Source: Deltaproteobacteria bacterium (GTDB lineage: Bacteria > Desulfobacterota > Desulfarculia > Adiutricales > Adiutricaceae). From it: a stretch of 37,703 bases of DNA. The notes beneath the pieces were generated by a model. It was not told where the DNA came from and did not search any database. It saw only the letters and a program-made list of their open reading frames with translations. The stretch spans positions 1 to 37,703 of the forward strand of contig JAISRZ010000031.1 in NCBI GenBank assembly GCA_031273455.1. Reading direction: 5' to 3'. Both the position numbers and the translations under genes were made by a program. Below, in pieces: positions 25,802-35,040 of the stretch. Positions within the stretch are counted from its first letter, which is position 1; every line of letters starts with the position of its first letter.

Positions 25802-27238
25802 TTAAGAAACTTCGCCAATATCCAATAACTTAATCAAATTAGTGGTGCCGCTCACCTGGAGGGGCATGCCACAGGTTAAAAAGACCACATCGCCTTTCTG
25901 GGCCAATTTATTGCGCACCAAAAACTCGCTGGCCAGTTGCTCCAAAAGCATAATGGAATCGCAAGCCGGGACTAAGGCCGGGATAACCCCCCAAGAAAGG
26001 GACAGTTGCCGAAAGGTGGTCCGACTGGAGGTCATGCCAATCACTGGGACCGGCTGCCGGTAGTGCGAGACCAAGCGGGCCGTGGAGCCGCCTTGGGTGA
26101 TGGCCACAATGGCTTTGGCGTTTTGGTCTTTAGCCAAGATGGAGACGGCTTTCGTGATGCTGGCCCCCATCTTCTCCAAGGCGTTGTCCGTCTCCTCATC
26201 CATGAACCGAGTGAAGTCAATGTGGGGCTCAGCCTTTAAGGCCACCCGATGGAGCATGGCCACGGACTCCACGGGATATTGGCCAGCGGCGGTCTCATCG
26301 GAGAGCATGACCGCGTCCGTGCCGTCTAAGATAGCGTTAGCCACGTCCGTGACCTCGGCCCTGGTCGGTCGGGGGCTAGTGACCATGCTAGCTAGCATCT
26401 GGGTAGCCGTGATAACCAGTTTACCCCGTTTGCGGGCCGCCTCAATCAGCTGCTTTTGGATGAGAGGCACTTCCTCTAAAGCCATTTCCACGCCCAAATC
26501 GCCTCTAGCCACCATAAGCCCGTCAGCCACGTCTAAGATGTTTTGCAGCCTTTCCAAGGCTTGGGGCTTTTCGATCTTGGCGATCAAAAGCGGTGGGCTC
26601 GAGGAGCGGTTAATCATCTCCCGAATGGGTTTTAAATCGTCTTCATGGCGCACAAAGCTCATGGCCACAAAATCCAACCCCGACTCCAACCCACAGACCA
26701 GATCCGCCTTGTCTTTGTCAGTGAAGGCTTTGACCTGGAGGTTAGACTCGGGCATGTTGACCCCTTTGTGAGCGCTAATGACCCCGCCAGTTAAAACCTC
26801 GGCGTGTAAAGCGTCCCCATGCTTTTCTAAGATCTTCAGCTCCAACCGCCCATCGGCCAAAAGGATCCGACTGCCCGGCTCCACATCGTCTAATAGGTAG
26901 TCATAGTTGACGGTCAAAGTGTCTAAAGGAGCGTCGCCTTGGCCTTGAATGAGCTTAAGGTGTTGCCCAGTCTCTAACCGCCTTTCCGAGATAGCCCCCA
27001 AGCGAATCTTCGGTCCGCTTAAATCCTGAAGAATGCCCACCTCTTTGCCTTTTTCCAAGGCCAGTTTCCGGAGCAAGTCGATGGTCGCCCGATGGGAATT
27101 ATGATCCCCGTGGGAAAAGTTGAGCCGCGCCACGTTCAGCCCGGCCTCGATCATTCCGCCCAGAATTTCTGGGTCGCTGGAAGCTGGACCGAGGGTAGCC
27201 ACTATTTTAGTTTTGCGCTGAAGGGCCGAATCGGGCAT
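25802..27238 (-). CDS. pyk: Pyruvate kinase
   Basis: 478 aa from the ATG at 27238, with GGAGG well placed upstream; longer in-frame starts lack a site. It catalyses phosphoenolpyruvate + ADP to pyruvate + ATP, the last step of glycolysis. Seen: TKIVATLGPASSDPEILGGM at the N-terminus; RLNFSHG; DLSGPKIRLG; the catalytic-lysine region LLIAKIEKPQALE; VARGDLGVEM; and the TIM-barrel signature TATQMLASMV...PTRAEVTDVANAILDGTDAVMLSDETAAGQYP. The C-terminal allosteric domain (about 350-478) is complete. Length is normal for a bacterial type I/II enzyme. Confidence 0.97.
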   Translation of the reverse strand: MPDSALQRKTKIVATLGPASSDPEILGGMIEAGLNVARLNFSHGDHNSHRATIDLLRKLALEKGKEVGILQDLSGPKIRLGAISERRLETGQHLKLIQGQGDAPLDTLTVNYDYLLDDVEPGSRILLADGRLELKILEKHGDALHAEVLTGGVISAHKGVNMPESNLQVKAFTDKDKADLVCGLESGLDFVAMSFVRHEDDLKPIREMINRSSSPPLLIAKIEKPQALERLQNILDVADGLMVARGDLGVEMALEEVPLIQKQLIEAARKRGKLVITATQMLASMVTSPRPTRAEVTDVANAILDGTDAVMLSDETAAGQYPVESVAMLHRVALKAEPHIDFTRFMDEETDNALEKMGASITKAVSILAKDQNAKAIVAITQGGSTARLVSHYRQPVPVIGMTSSRTTFRQLSLSWGVIPALVPACDSIMLLEQLASEFLVRNKLAQKGDVVFLTCGMPLQVSGTTNLIKLLDIGEVS

Positions 27239-28439
27239 AAAAATACCTCCGGAAAATGTAACAATAATATATAGTTGAGCCACAAGACTGAAAAGATAGC
27301 TAATCAGCCCCAAAGCGGGACGATACGGTCAAAAGAGCCAAAGGCGGGCCAAAAGCCTCCCCCAAGCCTTGACTGGGCCTGGGGCGGTAAGAAGCTTAAA
27401 CCAAGGTACAACATTTCAATAAATGGATCAATTGACCTTTTTGGCCGTAAAGCTCCTTCTAAAGGCCATCTCGGCCCATATGGACCGCCCTGGCCCCTTC
27501 GGGCTATGAATAATAAATCCAGCAAAATTAATGCAAAATTCAGGCCAAATTCACCGCTGATAAAGGGTAATTTTGGGATCATATCGTTGACCCAAAAATT
27601 GGCCCCCAAAACCCTAAAGGCGAAGTTATTTTTTCGCGGCAAAAATAAATCGCCCTTAAAAAATATTTTTCTCACCCAGGCGAAAAATAATTTTAGGCTG
27701 ATCTTAAGATCCGCTTGGTCTCTATCACAGTGAGAATATTACTCGAAAATCATCCAAATTTCCAGAGATATTCGCACAATTGGCGCGTTTCAAAGACCTC
27801 CTCCCAGCCCCAAAAGACCTACCTTAATCGGACTTTTTAACTATTAAAAATTAAACTTTATCTTAACTTTCAAAATATAAAATTAACTCAAATCATCCTT
27901 AAAATTTATTAAATTGTTTTTTTAATATTAAAATAATATTATAACGCTAAAAGGTTATCTTTCATATGACAAAGGAAATTTTGTTAAGCTTAAAATTGAC
28001 GAATCCACTTGACAAAGTTTTTGGGGCCTTGTAAGCTCTTATTGAAAATGAATCTGAGTCTCAATTAAATTAATAAAGTTAGCGGTCCGTTAAAGTCTAA
28101 GGCTCATAACCCCAGTCTTAGGCGCTTTTGAATGATAAACGCGCCCAAAGCTAAGGCCAATTTCCAAAAACGACTTAACTAACGACCCAAAGGTTGAGGC
28201 CCGCTGGGCGACTGGATACGCGGAAATAATTTAAAAATATATTTGAAGATTTAAGTAATTACAAAATTTAAAAATCTAAATTGAATTATACAATTTCAAT
28301 AAATTATATAAGAACGTATTAAGAAAATGTTCCAAAATAATATTTAAGTTTTATACTACTTAAATTATAAAAATATAATCTATTTACAAAATTAAATCAA
28401 AACAATTGATTATTTAAAATTTTACCCTGACTAAGATCG
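27239..28439. other. 1.2-kb non-coding region upstream of pyk and of the autotransporter locus
   Basis: The left part must hold the pyk promoter. From about 27840 the DNA is very AT-rich with no gene-like frame. Two overlapping frames on opposite strands at 27275-27733 look like composition artefacts. Confidence 0.45.
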
Positions 28440-28667
28440 CCGTTCACGAATAAACATTGAATATTTTTCATTAGATTTAAACCAATGACCACCAGACAAC
28501 AAACAAACGTTAATAAGCCAGGGTATGTCACCCAGGAATTAACTAAGCGCGGTAACCGTAAAAGTCATCTGGTTAAAGGCGTTGTTTTGGGAAGTCCTTT
28601 TGGGAGTTCAGCGGCCACAACCTCGGGGCCGCTGAAACGATATGACTTAGGTCCTAGACACAGTTAA
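28440..28667 (+). pseudogene. Decayed second copy of the autotransporter 5' leader
   Basis: A 60-codon frame starts at 28485. Its first ~20 codons and the ~40 bases before them align with the start of the LRR autotransporter at 28801: MTTRQQTNVNKPGYVTQEL against MEARHQASVHSHGDITQGI, and upstream TATTTTTCAT against AAATTTTTCAT. After about 25 codons the similarity ends and no hydrophobic signal core follows. It looks like the remaining 5' end of a second autotransporter gene. A perfect 10-bp inverted repeat lies inside (28607-28616 and 28627-28636). Confidence 0.5.
28607..28636. repeat. Perfect 10-bp inverted repeat
   Basis: TTCAGCGGCC/GGCCGCTGAA with a 10-nt loop, 165 bases before the autotransporter start. 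It has no U-run after it. It could fold in the leader transcript or bind a dimeric protein. Confidence 0.5.
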
Positions 28668-28800
28668 CGCGCCTAGCGACTGGCCTTAGGTTTTGGGGAG
28701 GTCATAGTCAGTGTCAAGACTATGGAGCGACATCATTTCGCGACCACCGCGATTGTTGATCGTAAATAAGCCTGGAAAAATTTTTCATGAGGTTTAGCTA

Positions 28801-31800
28801 ATGGAAGCCAGACATCAAGCCAGCGTTCATAGCCACGGGGATATAACCCAAGGAATTGGCGCGCAAGATAGCCTCATCTCTTTTAGAGCGTGGCTTATAG
28901 CCTTAGGCCTAACGGTCCTATTAACCTTTCTGGCCTCTGGCCAGGTCTTAGCCGCCGTATATAACTCCCAAGAATATAGCGATGATGATTTAGCTATACT
29001 TAAAGCCGCGGATACCGATCCCACCAGCCAACTCGATTGGGCCGAAACAACCGCCTACGGCGTTATGACTGGCGTCCACTGGACCAAGCGATCTGATAAT
29101 AAATTCCACGTAATCGACATTGACCTCTCTTACAAATCAATCTCAGGAACATTCAACCTCATTTCACTGCCATTTTTGGAAAGCGTTAATCTGAGCGGCG
29201 AAATTTTTACCACCTTAAACCTCTCCAATAACGAGGCCCTAAAAACAATTAACATAAGAGGTAATAGTCAGCTTACCACTTTGGATATCTCCGGCGATAC
29301 CGCTCTTAAGTCTCTGACTTTAACCGCCAACGCGCTTAGCTCCTTGGACACTTCCGATAATATCGCCTTAGACTGGTTAGAAATTGATCAAAACAACCTT
29401 TCTTCCGTGGATTTTGCTAATAATATCAATCTTAGACATCTTGTACTGGACTCAAATGAACTAACCGACTTGGACACATCTCAAAACAACTTATTAATAC
29501 ATATATATGCAAATAATAATAGACTTACTTCAATTAATATACATAATAATACTTTTTTAACTGATTAATGGCTAAATAACAATGAACTTACTTCAATAGA
29601 TCTTTCCGACAACATTGCTCTAAAGACATTATCGCTGAATAATAATCTTATTAAAGAGTTAAATCTATTAAATAACACAAAACTTGATTCATTATATGTA
29701 ACTAACAATAAACTAACAACCTTGAACCTATCTAATAATTCCGCTTTGTCGTATCTGATGGTATACGATAACAATATTACCTCATTAGATCTATCTAATA
29801 ATCCCGCCCTAAGTTACCTGTACGCCTACAATAATAATCTCACCTCATTGAATCTATCTAGTTGCGCCGCCCTATACTACCTTAGCGTATACAATAACCA
29901 ACTTACTAGTTTGGATCTCTCCGCAAATACAAATATTAAGACTTTCTTGGCGGCGAATAATAATCTCGCCACCTTAAAGCTTCCAAACGTAAAGTTAAAT
30001 TCGCTGGATGTTAGCTCTAACAGATTGCCCTTAAGCCAGCTTCACTCTTTATCAGCCAAAATCCTCACCCTAGGCGAGCAAACGGAAGTTGTCCTCCCAG
30101 GATTAAACGTTGAAATGCTTTTGCCTGGCCAATCTCATGAGTACGATATTGGTTCGGAAATGAAGTTTGACAACGTTGACACTGAGTTCGAATTCACCTT
30201 AGCTGGCGATACGGCCACTAAAGATAAGGATTACTCTTTAAGCCCAGCTGGCCAACTGGTCTTTCTGGAGCGGGGCGTTTACCAGATTACCATGCGCAAT
30301 AGCGCCGTCCAGAGCGAAAACAACGGCGCGTTGAAGGGTGAGGCTATCGTTACGACCGAGGAGCTTATAGTCGCCCCCGCTGGCCTGGAGCTTCTTTGGT
30401 CGGGCTCTGAGAGCGGCAACGCGGGATTCTGGACTAACGATTTATCCACGCATATTAGCAATTGGCTCTATTATGATAATGATATCTGGTATCTTGACAC
30501 AGATCTAGTCACTTTTGGGGCCGATGGCTTTAAAACCGTAAATATTGAAAGCTCCGGGGTCAACCCTGGCGTCATGACCATCGCTTCTGGCGGCTACCAG
30601 TTCTCCGGTGGGGCCATAACCGCTCAAGCTATTCTCATGGGCGCCCCGAACAGCGACGCGGAGGTCTTGCTTGAAAGCGGGTTTAACCTTTCTGATAGCC
30701 TTCTCGTCACTGGCGGAAAGCTGGTTTTGGAAAGCGATGAAGCCCATTTAGCAGAAGAGGTCGCGGTCATTGGCGGAAGCCTTATTGTTGGGAAAAGCGC
30801 CGGAAGCCAAGCCTATCTAACCGCCGCTAACGGCGTCATGGTGGCTATTGATGGTCGTTTAGGAGGCCACGGTCAAATATACGGGGACGTTAAAGTCGGC
30901 GCTGGCGGGACCTTATCCCCTGGTAACTCTATAGGGACGACCAGTATAAACGGCGATCTGACCCTTTTAGACGGCGGCTTTCTAGACGTGGAGGTCGACG
31001 CCAATAAACCTGGTAACCGCGATTCCAGCGACCCGGGAACCAGCGATCGGGTTTTAGTCTCGGGGTTAGCCACTTTAGCGGGGACCTTAAGAGTTCTCAC
31101 CAACGAAGTTGGCGGCGCGTTAGCCGACTACGCGGCCCAAGGGCGCGAATGGTTAATCCTGCAAGCCACTGGCGGTCTAAATGGGGAGTTTGAGGAAGCC
31201 TATTCAGATATGGCTTTCCTTATCCCCCAGCTCTTCTATGACACTCTTAACTCCAAAGTCTGGCTCTCTTTTATTCAAAGAACCTCGGTCGCGCCCTTCG
31301 CCAGCGCCTATAACGAGCTAGCGGTGGCTAACGCTCTAGCTTCCCTTGACCAGAGCGGCCCGGTGTGGAAAGGGCTCATGAACACCCACATTAGTAACCT
31401 TCTAGCCTCCCTTAATAGTCTTTCTGGAGAAATCTACCCGACCTTAAAGAACGCCTTATACCACCAAGACCTCTCTTTTATCCGGACTTTAACCTCCCGG
31501 GTCAGCCGGATCGCCGCCGCCGCTAGCGGTCAAGGCGGTGAGTTGTTAGCCTCGCTAGCCCCAAAAGTTGGCGTGGTTAGGGACAACAACTTTTGGGCCA
31601 CGGTGGAAGGCTCTTACTTGACCTTAAAGGGTGACGGGAACGCTGGCAAAGCCGAGTTATACGGCCCAGAAGCCTCTTTAGGTTATGACCGGGCTTTACC
31701 CAACGGTTGGATCGCTGGGTTGGCTATGAAGCTCGCGGATAAGAAGTTAAAGGTGGATAGCCGGGACTCTAAAGTTGACGTCCAAACTCTAGCCTTCGCC

Positions 31801-32412
31801 CTTTATGGCGGAAAAGAGATTCCTTTAGGGCCTGGGGATTTACGGATCTTACTAGTTGGCGAGTATAGCCACCATGACCTGGAGTCAGAGAGAACGGCTA
31901 TTGTCGGTAACAACTCCCAAAGGCTTAAAGGCGATTTCCACGCCTCCTCGTACCTGGCCTGGCTGGAAGCGGCCTATCGGCTCAAAGTCGCTGGCGACAA
32001 CACCGTTGAGCCCTTCGTGGCGGTTGGTTACCACCACTTAAAAACTAACTCTTTCACTGAAAGAGGCGGCGCCGCCGCCCTCCGTCAGCGTGGGGAAAAA
32101 TGGAACCACACTTTAGCCTCTTTAGGTCTAAGGTCCAAGATTAAAGTTTCCGATAGGGTCGCGATCAACTTGGAAGCGGGCTATCGACATTCATTTGGGA
32201 AGAAGTACCCAGAAAACCTCACGGCCTTCGCTAGTGGCGGGGCTCCCTTTAGGGTTAGGGGCGTGCCCATTAGCCGCGATGAGTTTCAGGTGGCCACTGG
32301 TCTATCCTTCGCTATCAACGACCAGGTGAGCTTGGCCCTTGACTATCAAGGGGACTTCGGGAGCCAAGCCCAAAGCCACGTGGGCGGCTTGACCTTAAAA
32401 GTCGCCTGGTAA
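28801..32412 (+). pseudogene. LRR autotransporter adhesin interrupted by one in-frame stop
   Basis: The same reading frame covers 1203 codons except for one TAA at 29566-29568 (codon 256). Order: a 27-residue N-terminal extension; hydrophobic signal AWLIALGLTVLLTFLASGQV; leucine-rich repeats of ~21 residues with core NNALxxLxxYNNxLTSLDLS (about 100-420); a beta-helix-like passenger ending GAGGTLSPGNSIGTTSING; and a C-terminal ~280-residue autotransporter beta-barrel ending VGGLTLKVAW. The TAA sits where repeats carry Leu (LTD*WLNNN against LSYLYAYNNN), one base from TTA. As read, the first piece (28801-29568) would give a secreted 255-aa LRR fragment and the second (from about 29722) would lack a signal. 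Nonsense mutation, phase variation, readthrough or sequence error are all possible. Confidence 0.88.
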
Positions 32413-32519
32413 AAGAAGGCTCGCGGTTTACCCCCCCTCACGGGTTAAACCGTAAAATAAGGGAACTAAGCTTAAGCGTTGGGCTAACCAAACGCTCTTC
32501 TTAGTTCCCTTAACCTTTC
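32316..32519 (+). repeat. Direct repeat, copy 1: autotransporter 3' end plus terminators
   Basis: About 204 bp covering the last ~31 codons of the autotransporter and two downstream hairpins. It recurs at 34136-34340 in the same orientation with roughly nine-tenths of positions identical by eye. The two copies bracket the HTH-ImmA/PIN module. Confidence 0.9.
32424..32511 (+). terminator. Double hairpin downstream of the autotransporter
   Basis: First hairpin 32424-32452: CGGTTTA... against ...TAAACCG. Second hairpin 32459-32511: a 12-bp outer stem AAGGGAACTAAG/CTTAGTTCCCTT with an inner AGCGTT/AACGCT stem. There is no long U-run. It probably ends the autotransporter mRNA. Confidence 0.65.
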
Positions 32520-32665
32520 ATGGTTATTGATCTAAAAACAATAGCGTATCGGGGAATATATATACATTATTTTGCAATATTTTACCGCGTATAATATAAT
32601 ATTATATATTTAATAGAATGTTTTAAGGGCCAATTTAAACAGTGTGTTCTCAAAAAAAATACCGA

Positions 32666-32694
32666 TTGAAAAAATTTGATAAATGGTATATTCT
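32666..32694 (+). promoter_or_regulatory. Candidate promoter of the HTH-ImmA/PIN module
   Basis: TTGAAA at 32666-32671 and TATATT/TATTCT at 32687-32694 (spacing 15-17) in AT-rich DNA, about 28 bases before the start of the HTH-ImmA gene. The nearby GGTATATTCTATA is a plausible operator for the HTH protein. Weak consensus. Confidence 0.35.
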
Positions 32695-32721
32695 ATAAAA
32701 AAAAGGAGAAGTGAGACAGCC

Positions 32722-33834
32722 ATGAGTTTGCGGATACTCGCCAAAAATGTGAGGCGGTTGAGGACTGCGAAGCGTTTGAGCCAAAGCGCCCTGGCGGACG
32801 AAGCGGGCCTCTCCTTACCGGCTATAAGGAGTCTCGAACTTGCAAAGCAGGATCCGCAGTCGAGGACTATACAGGCAATCGCCAAGGCCCTTGATGTAAA
32901 GCTTCATGAGCTTTTCCAGCCGGTTCGAGAATTGCGTACTGTCCGGTTCCGTTCAGCGAAGCGGTTGCGGACGCGCGAGAATGTTCTGGCCGAAGTGGCT
33001 AGGTGGCTCGACGATTTCAATTTCCTTGAGGAGTGTTTGTCAAATAAGATACAGTTCAGACTTGACGAAGTCTGTGGACAATACTCCAGAGACCGCCTCG
33101 TCAGCCTGGCTCTACTCTGCCGGAAAAAGCTGGGGCTGAATGATAAGGAACCCATCTACGACATCCGCGGCCTAATCGAACACGCGGGAGTGAAGCTTTT
33201 TACGGTTTCTGTGGCTACCGATGGGTTCTTTGGTCTTTCTGTGGGCAAAGAAGACGGCGGGCCGGCGGTGGTAGTGAATGAGTGGGAGCGAATTTCGGTG
33301 GAAAGGCGCATTTTTAGCGCCGCGCGCGAACTCGGGCATCTCTTAGCGCATCCAGAATCCTTCGATGTCGCCGAGGACGGTGAAATCAAGGTTGAGGAAA
33401 AGGAAGCCGACTGTTTCGCCGGACATTTTTTGATGCCCAATGATGGGTTTCGTAAGGAATGGGAAAAAGCGTCAGGACTGGGCTTTGTTGACAGGGTCTT
33501 CAAGATTAAGCGCATTTTCCGTGTAAGCTATAAAACCGTTCTCTCGCGTCTTTTGGAAGAAGGGGCTGTGGACAATTCCATCTGGATGAAGTTCAACATA
33601 GCCTATCAGCGACGCTTCAACCGGAAGCTTTCCTTTAAGGAAGATCCGATGCGCCTCGATTCGGTGGAGCCGTTCGGGATGCGACAATTCGATTTCTATG
33701 AAGACCGATTCAAACGTTTGACTAGGGAAGCGGTGGAAAAAGACAAAATATCGCTCAGTCGTGGCGCTGAGATGCTTAGGATCGGCATTGAGGAGATGCA
33801 GGAACTGTTCCAGAATTGGGAAGTTGTTACGTGA
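32722..33834 (+). CDS. XRE-family HTH and ImmA/IrrE-domain protein
   Basis: 370 aa from the ATG at 32722, just before the HTH (MSLRILAKNVRRLRTAKRLS). The HTH spans residues ~5-62 (LSQSALADEAGLSLPAIRSLE). An ImmA/IrrE-like region lies at about 150-250. The zinc-protease motif, normally HExxH, reads RELGH (Arg202, Glu203, His206), and the distal EADCFAGHFLMP supplies a possible third ligand (Glu228). Loss of the first His may abolish metal binding. The C-terminal ~70 residues are helical. Proteins of this type act as repressor/antitoxin-like regulators or degrade repressors. Its stop overlaps the PIN gene start (GTGA). Codon use differs from the surrounding genes (more CTT, CTC, CGG, fewer TTA), suggesting transfer. 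Confidence 0.85.
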   Translation: MSLRILAKNVRRLRTAKRLSQSALADEAGLSLPAIRSLELAKQDPQSRTIQAIAKALDVKLHELFQPVRELRTVRFRSAKRLRTRENVLAEVARWLDDFNFLEECLSNKIQFRLDEVCGQYSRDRLVSLALLCRKKLGLNDKEPIYDIRGLIEHAGVKLFTVSVATDGFFGLSVGKEDGGPAVVVNEWERISVERRIFSAARELGHLLAHPESFDVAEDGEIKVEEKEADCFAGHFLMPNDGFRKEWEKASGLGFVDRVFKIKRIFRVSYKTVLSRLLEEGAVDNSIWMKFNIAYQRRFNRKLSFKEDPMRLDSVEPFGMRQFDFYEDRFKRLTREAVEKDKISLSRGAEMLRIGIEEMQELFQNWEVVT

Positions 33835-34130
33835 CAAGTCTTCCGGCTCCCCCCAAATTGATGATGGACGCAAACGCGCTGATCGATTTCCTCAAGGCGG
33901 ACCGGGCTGCGCTGGAACTCGTGGTAAAATATATTGGTCAAGTCTACGTGATAAGCTTGGTCGTTAGAGAAGTTAACGTAATCGATAATGAAAACGAACT
34001 GGTGGACCTTGGACTTATCATCATTGATGAGAAAACCGAAGATTATTATGCCGCCACCGAACGAATTGGACAATTATCGTTTGTGGACAGGTTATGTCTG
34101 TTTACGGCCAAACGGGGTGATTTAACCTGA
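33831..34130 (+). pseudogene. PIN-domain protein truncated at its C-terminus
   Basis: 99 aa from a GTG that overlaps the stop of the HTH-ImmA gene by 4 nt. The N-terminal PIN residues are present: Asp13 (MMDANALIDFL), Glu47 (VVREVN) and Asp86 (SFVDRLCLFTAKR). After TAKR the frame ends within a few codons, exactly where the second copy of the autotransporter 3' end begins (34136). Full-length relatives continue ~40 residues with a TND-type acidic motif. It is therefore probably a truncated, perhaps inactive RNase toxin. The coupled gene order resembles a toxin-antitoxin pair. Confidence 0.7.
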
Positions 34131-34232
34131 GTGACCAACGACCAGGTAAGCTTTGCCCTTGACTATCAAGGGGACTTCGGAAGAAAGGCCCATAGCCACG
34201 TGGGCGGCTTGACTTTAAAAGTCGCTTGGTAA
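34131..34232 (+). pseudogene. Orphan 3' end of a second autotransporter
   Basis: An open frame of ~33 codons encodes the last beta-strands of an autotransporter barrel (NDQVSFALDYQGDFG, then VGGLTLKVAW and TAA). It matches the end of the LRR autotransporter with a few changes, such as GRKAHSH for GSQAQSH. No start or upstream barrel remains. Confidence 0.8.
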
Positions 34233-34340
34233 AAGAAGGCGCGCGGTTTAACCCCCCCTCACGGGTTAAACCGTAAAATAAGGGAACTAAGCGTAAGCCT
34301 TGGACTAACCAAACGCTGTTCTTAGTTCCCTTAACCTTTC
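34136..34340 (+). repeat. Direct repeat, copy 2: autotransporter 3' end plus terminators
   Basis: About 205 bp matching 32316-32519, with one indel in the C-run and scattered substitutions. It begins at the truncated end of the PIN gene and ends 66 bases before the pabC stop. Confidence 0.9.
34244..34332. terminator. Double hairpin, second copy, between convergent genes
   Basis: First hairpin 34244-34273 has a perfect 11-bp stem CGGTTTAACCC/GGGTTAAACCG; copy 1 has lost one base here. The second, 34280-34332, has the same 12-bp outer stem as copy 1. It lies between the plus-strand remnant and the minus-strand pabC and may act on both. Confidence 0.6.
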
Positions 34341-34405
34341 TTAGCCCTAACCTTGAAACTTAAGACCGCCTATAATCCTCTAAGCCTGGAATATCCTCTA
34401 AACCC

Positions 34406-35029
34406 TTAACTAATATCGCTAATGTCTAGCCTAACGTTATCCTCAAGATCGATCATGGCGTTAATAAAACTAACCGTTAAGTAATTTCCTAGATCGCCTG
34501 GCGTAATCGGCGTCGGCGCGATCCGCGACGCGTCAATGAGGGCGGCCCTTTTAACGCCAGGTAAAAGGGGGTTTAAAGGGGTCTTAAAGTTCCCGGCCCG
34601 ATCTTGGAAGACCAAGTTGGCTATGGAAGAATCAGTGATAAAACCGTTTTTAACTATGATAATTTCCGCGCCCGGCTGGTTAGCCTTGGCTTGGGCCTTT
34701 AAAGCCTCAATCTCCGAGCGGTCCAAGAACTTATCCCCGTAGTCCAGCTCGGATTTCACCAAGATAGCCTTTTTAATCTCCGGTAAAACGTAAGGGGCCG
34801 AAGTCACCTTTAAAAGGCCCTGGCCATAAATCAAGCGGACTTTGGTTAAGGTCGGACCTAAGGTAACTGGCAGAACCTTAGCTAACTTAAAGGGCGGCTC
34901 GCCCCCAAAGCGCTTGGCCCAGGTTCTGGCGATCCGGGCCTCATGGTAAGGCAAAAGGCCATAGGCCGCGCCGTCCCATTTAATACTTTCCAAAAACAAT
35001 AGTTCCTTAGGCTCTAAATTATCCGGCAC
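34406..35029 (-). CDS. pabC: Aminodeoxychorismate lyase / class IV aminotransferase
   Basis: 207 aa from a GTG at 35029 with AGGAAG five nt upstream, 11 bp after the pabB stop. Longer upstream frames would overlap pabB and lack a site. Class IV features: DYGDKFLDRSEIEALKA, in which the PLP lysine is expected (DKFLDR corresponds to the usual K-x2-R block); IIIVKNGFITDSSIANLVF; and LLPGVKRAALID. PabC converts aminodeoxychorismate to p-aminobenzoate and pyruvate with pyridoxal phosphate. It is shorter than E. coli PabC (~270 aa), mainly at the N-terminus. Position after pabA-pabB supports the role. Confidence 0.82.
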   Translation of the reverse strand: MPDNLEPKELLFLESIKWDGAAYGLLPYHEARIARTWAKRFGGEPPFKLAKVLPVTLGPTLTKVRLIYGQGLLKVTSAPYVLPEIKKAILVKSELDYGDKFLDRSEIEALKAQAKANQPGAEIIIVKNGFITDSSIANLVFQDRAGNFKTPLNPLLPGVKRAALIDASRIAPTPITPGDLGNYLTVSFINAMIDLEDNVRLDISDIS

Positions 35030-35040
35030 TATAACTTCCT

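Noticed and set aside
27275..27733. 152-codon plus-strand frame overlapping a 123-codon minus-strand frame upstream of pyk
   Set aside because: The plus-strand frame begins at a TTG without a ribosome-binding site, neither frame has recognisable motifs, and the region is better explained as pyk upstream DNA.
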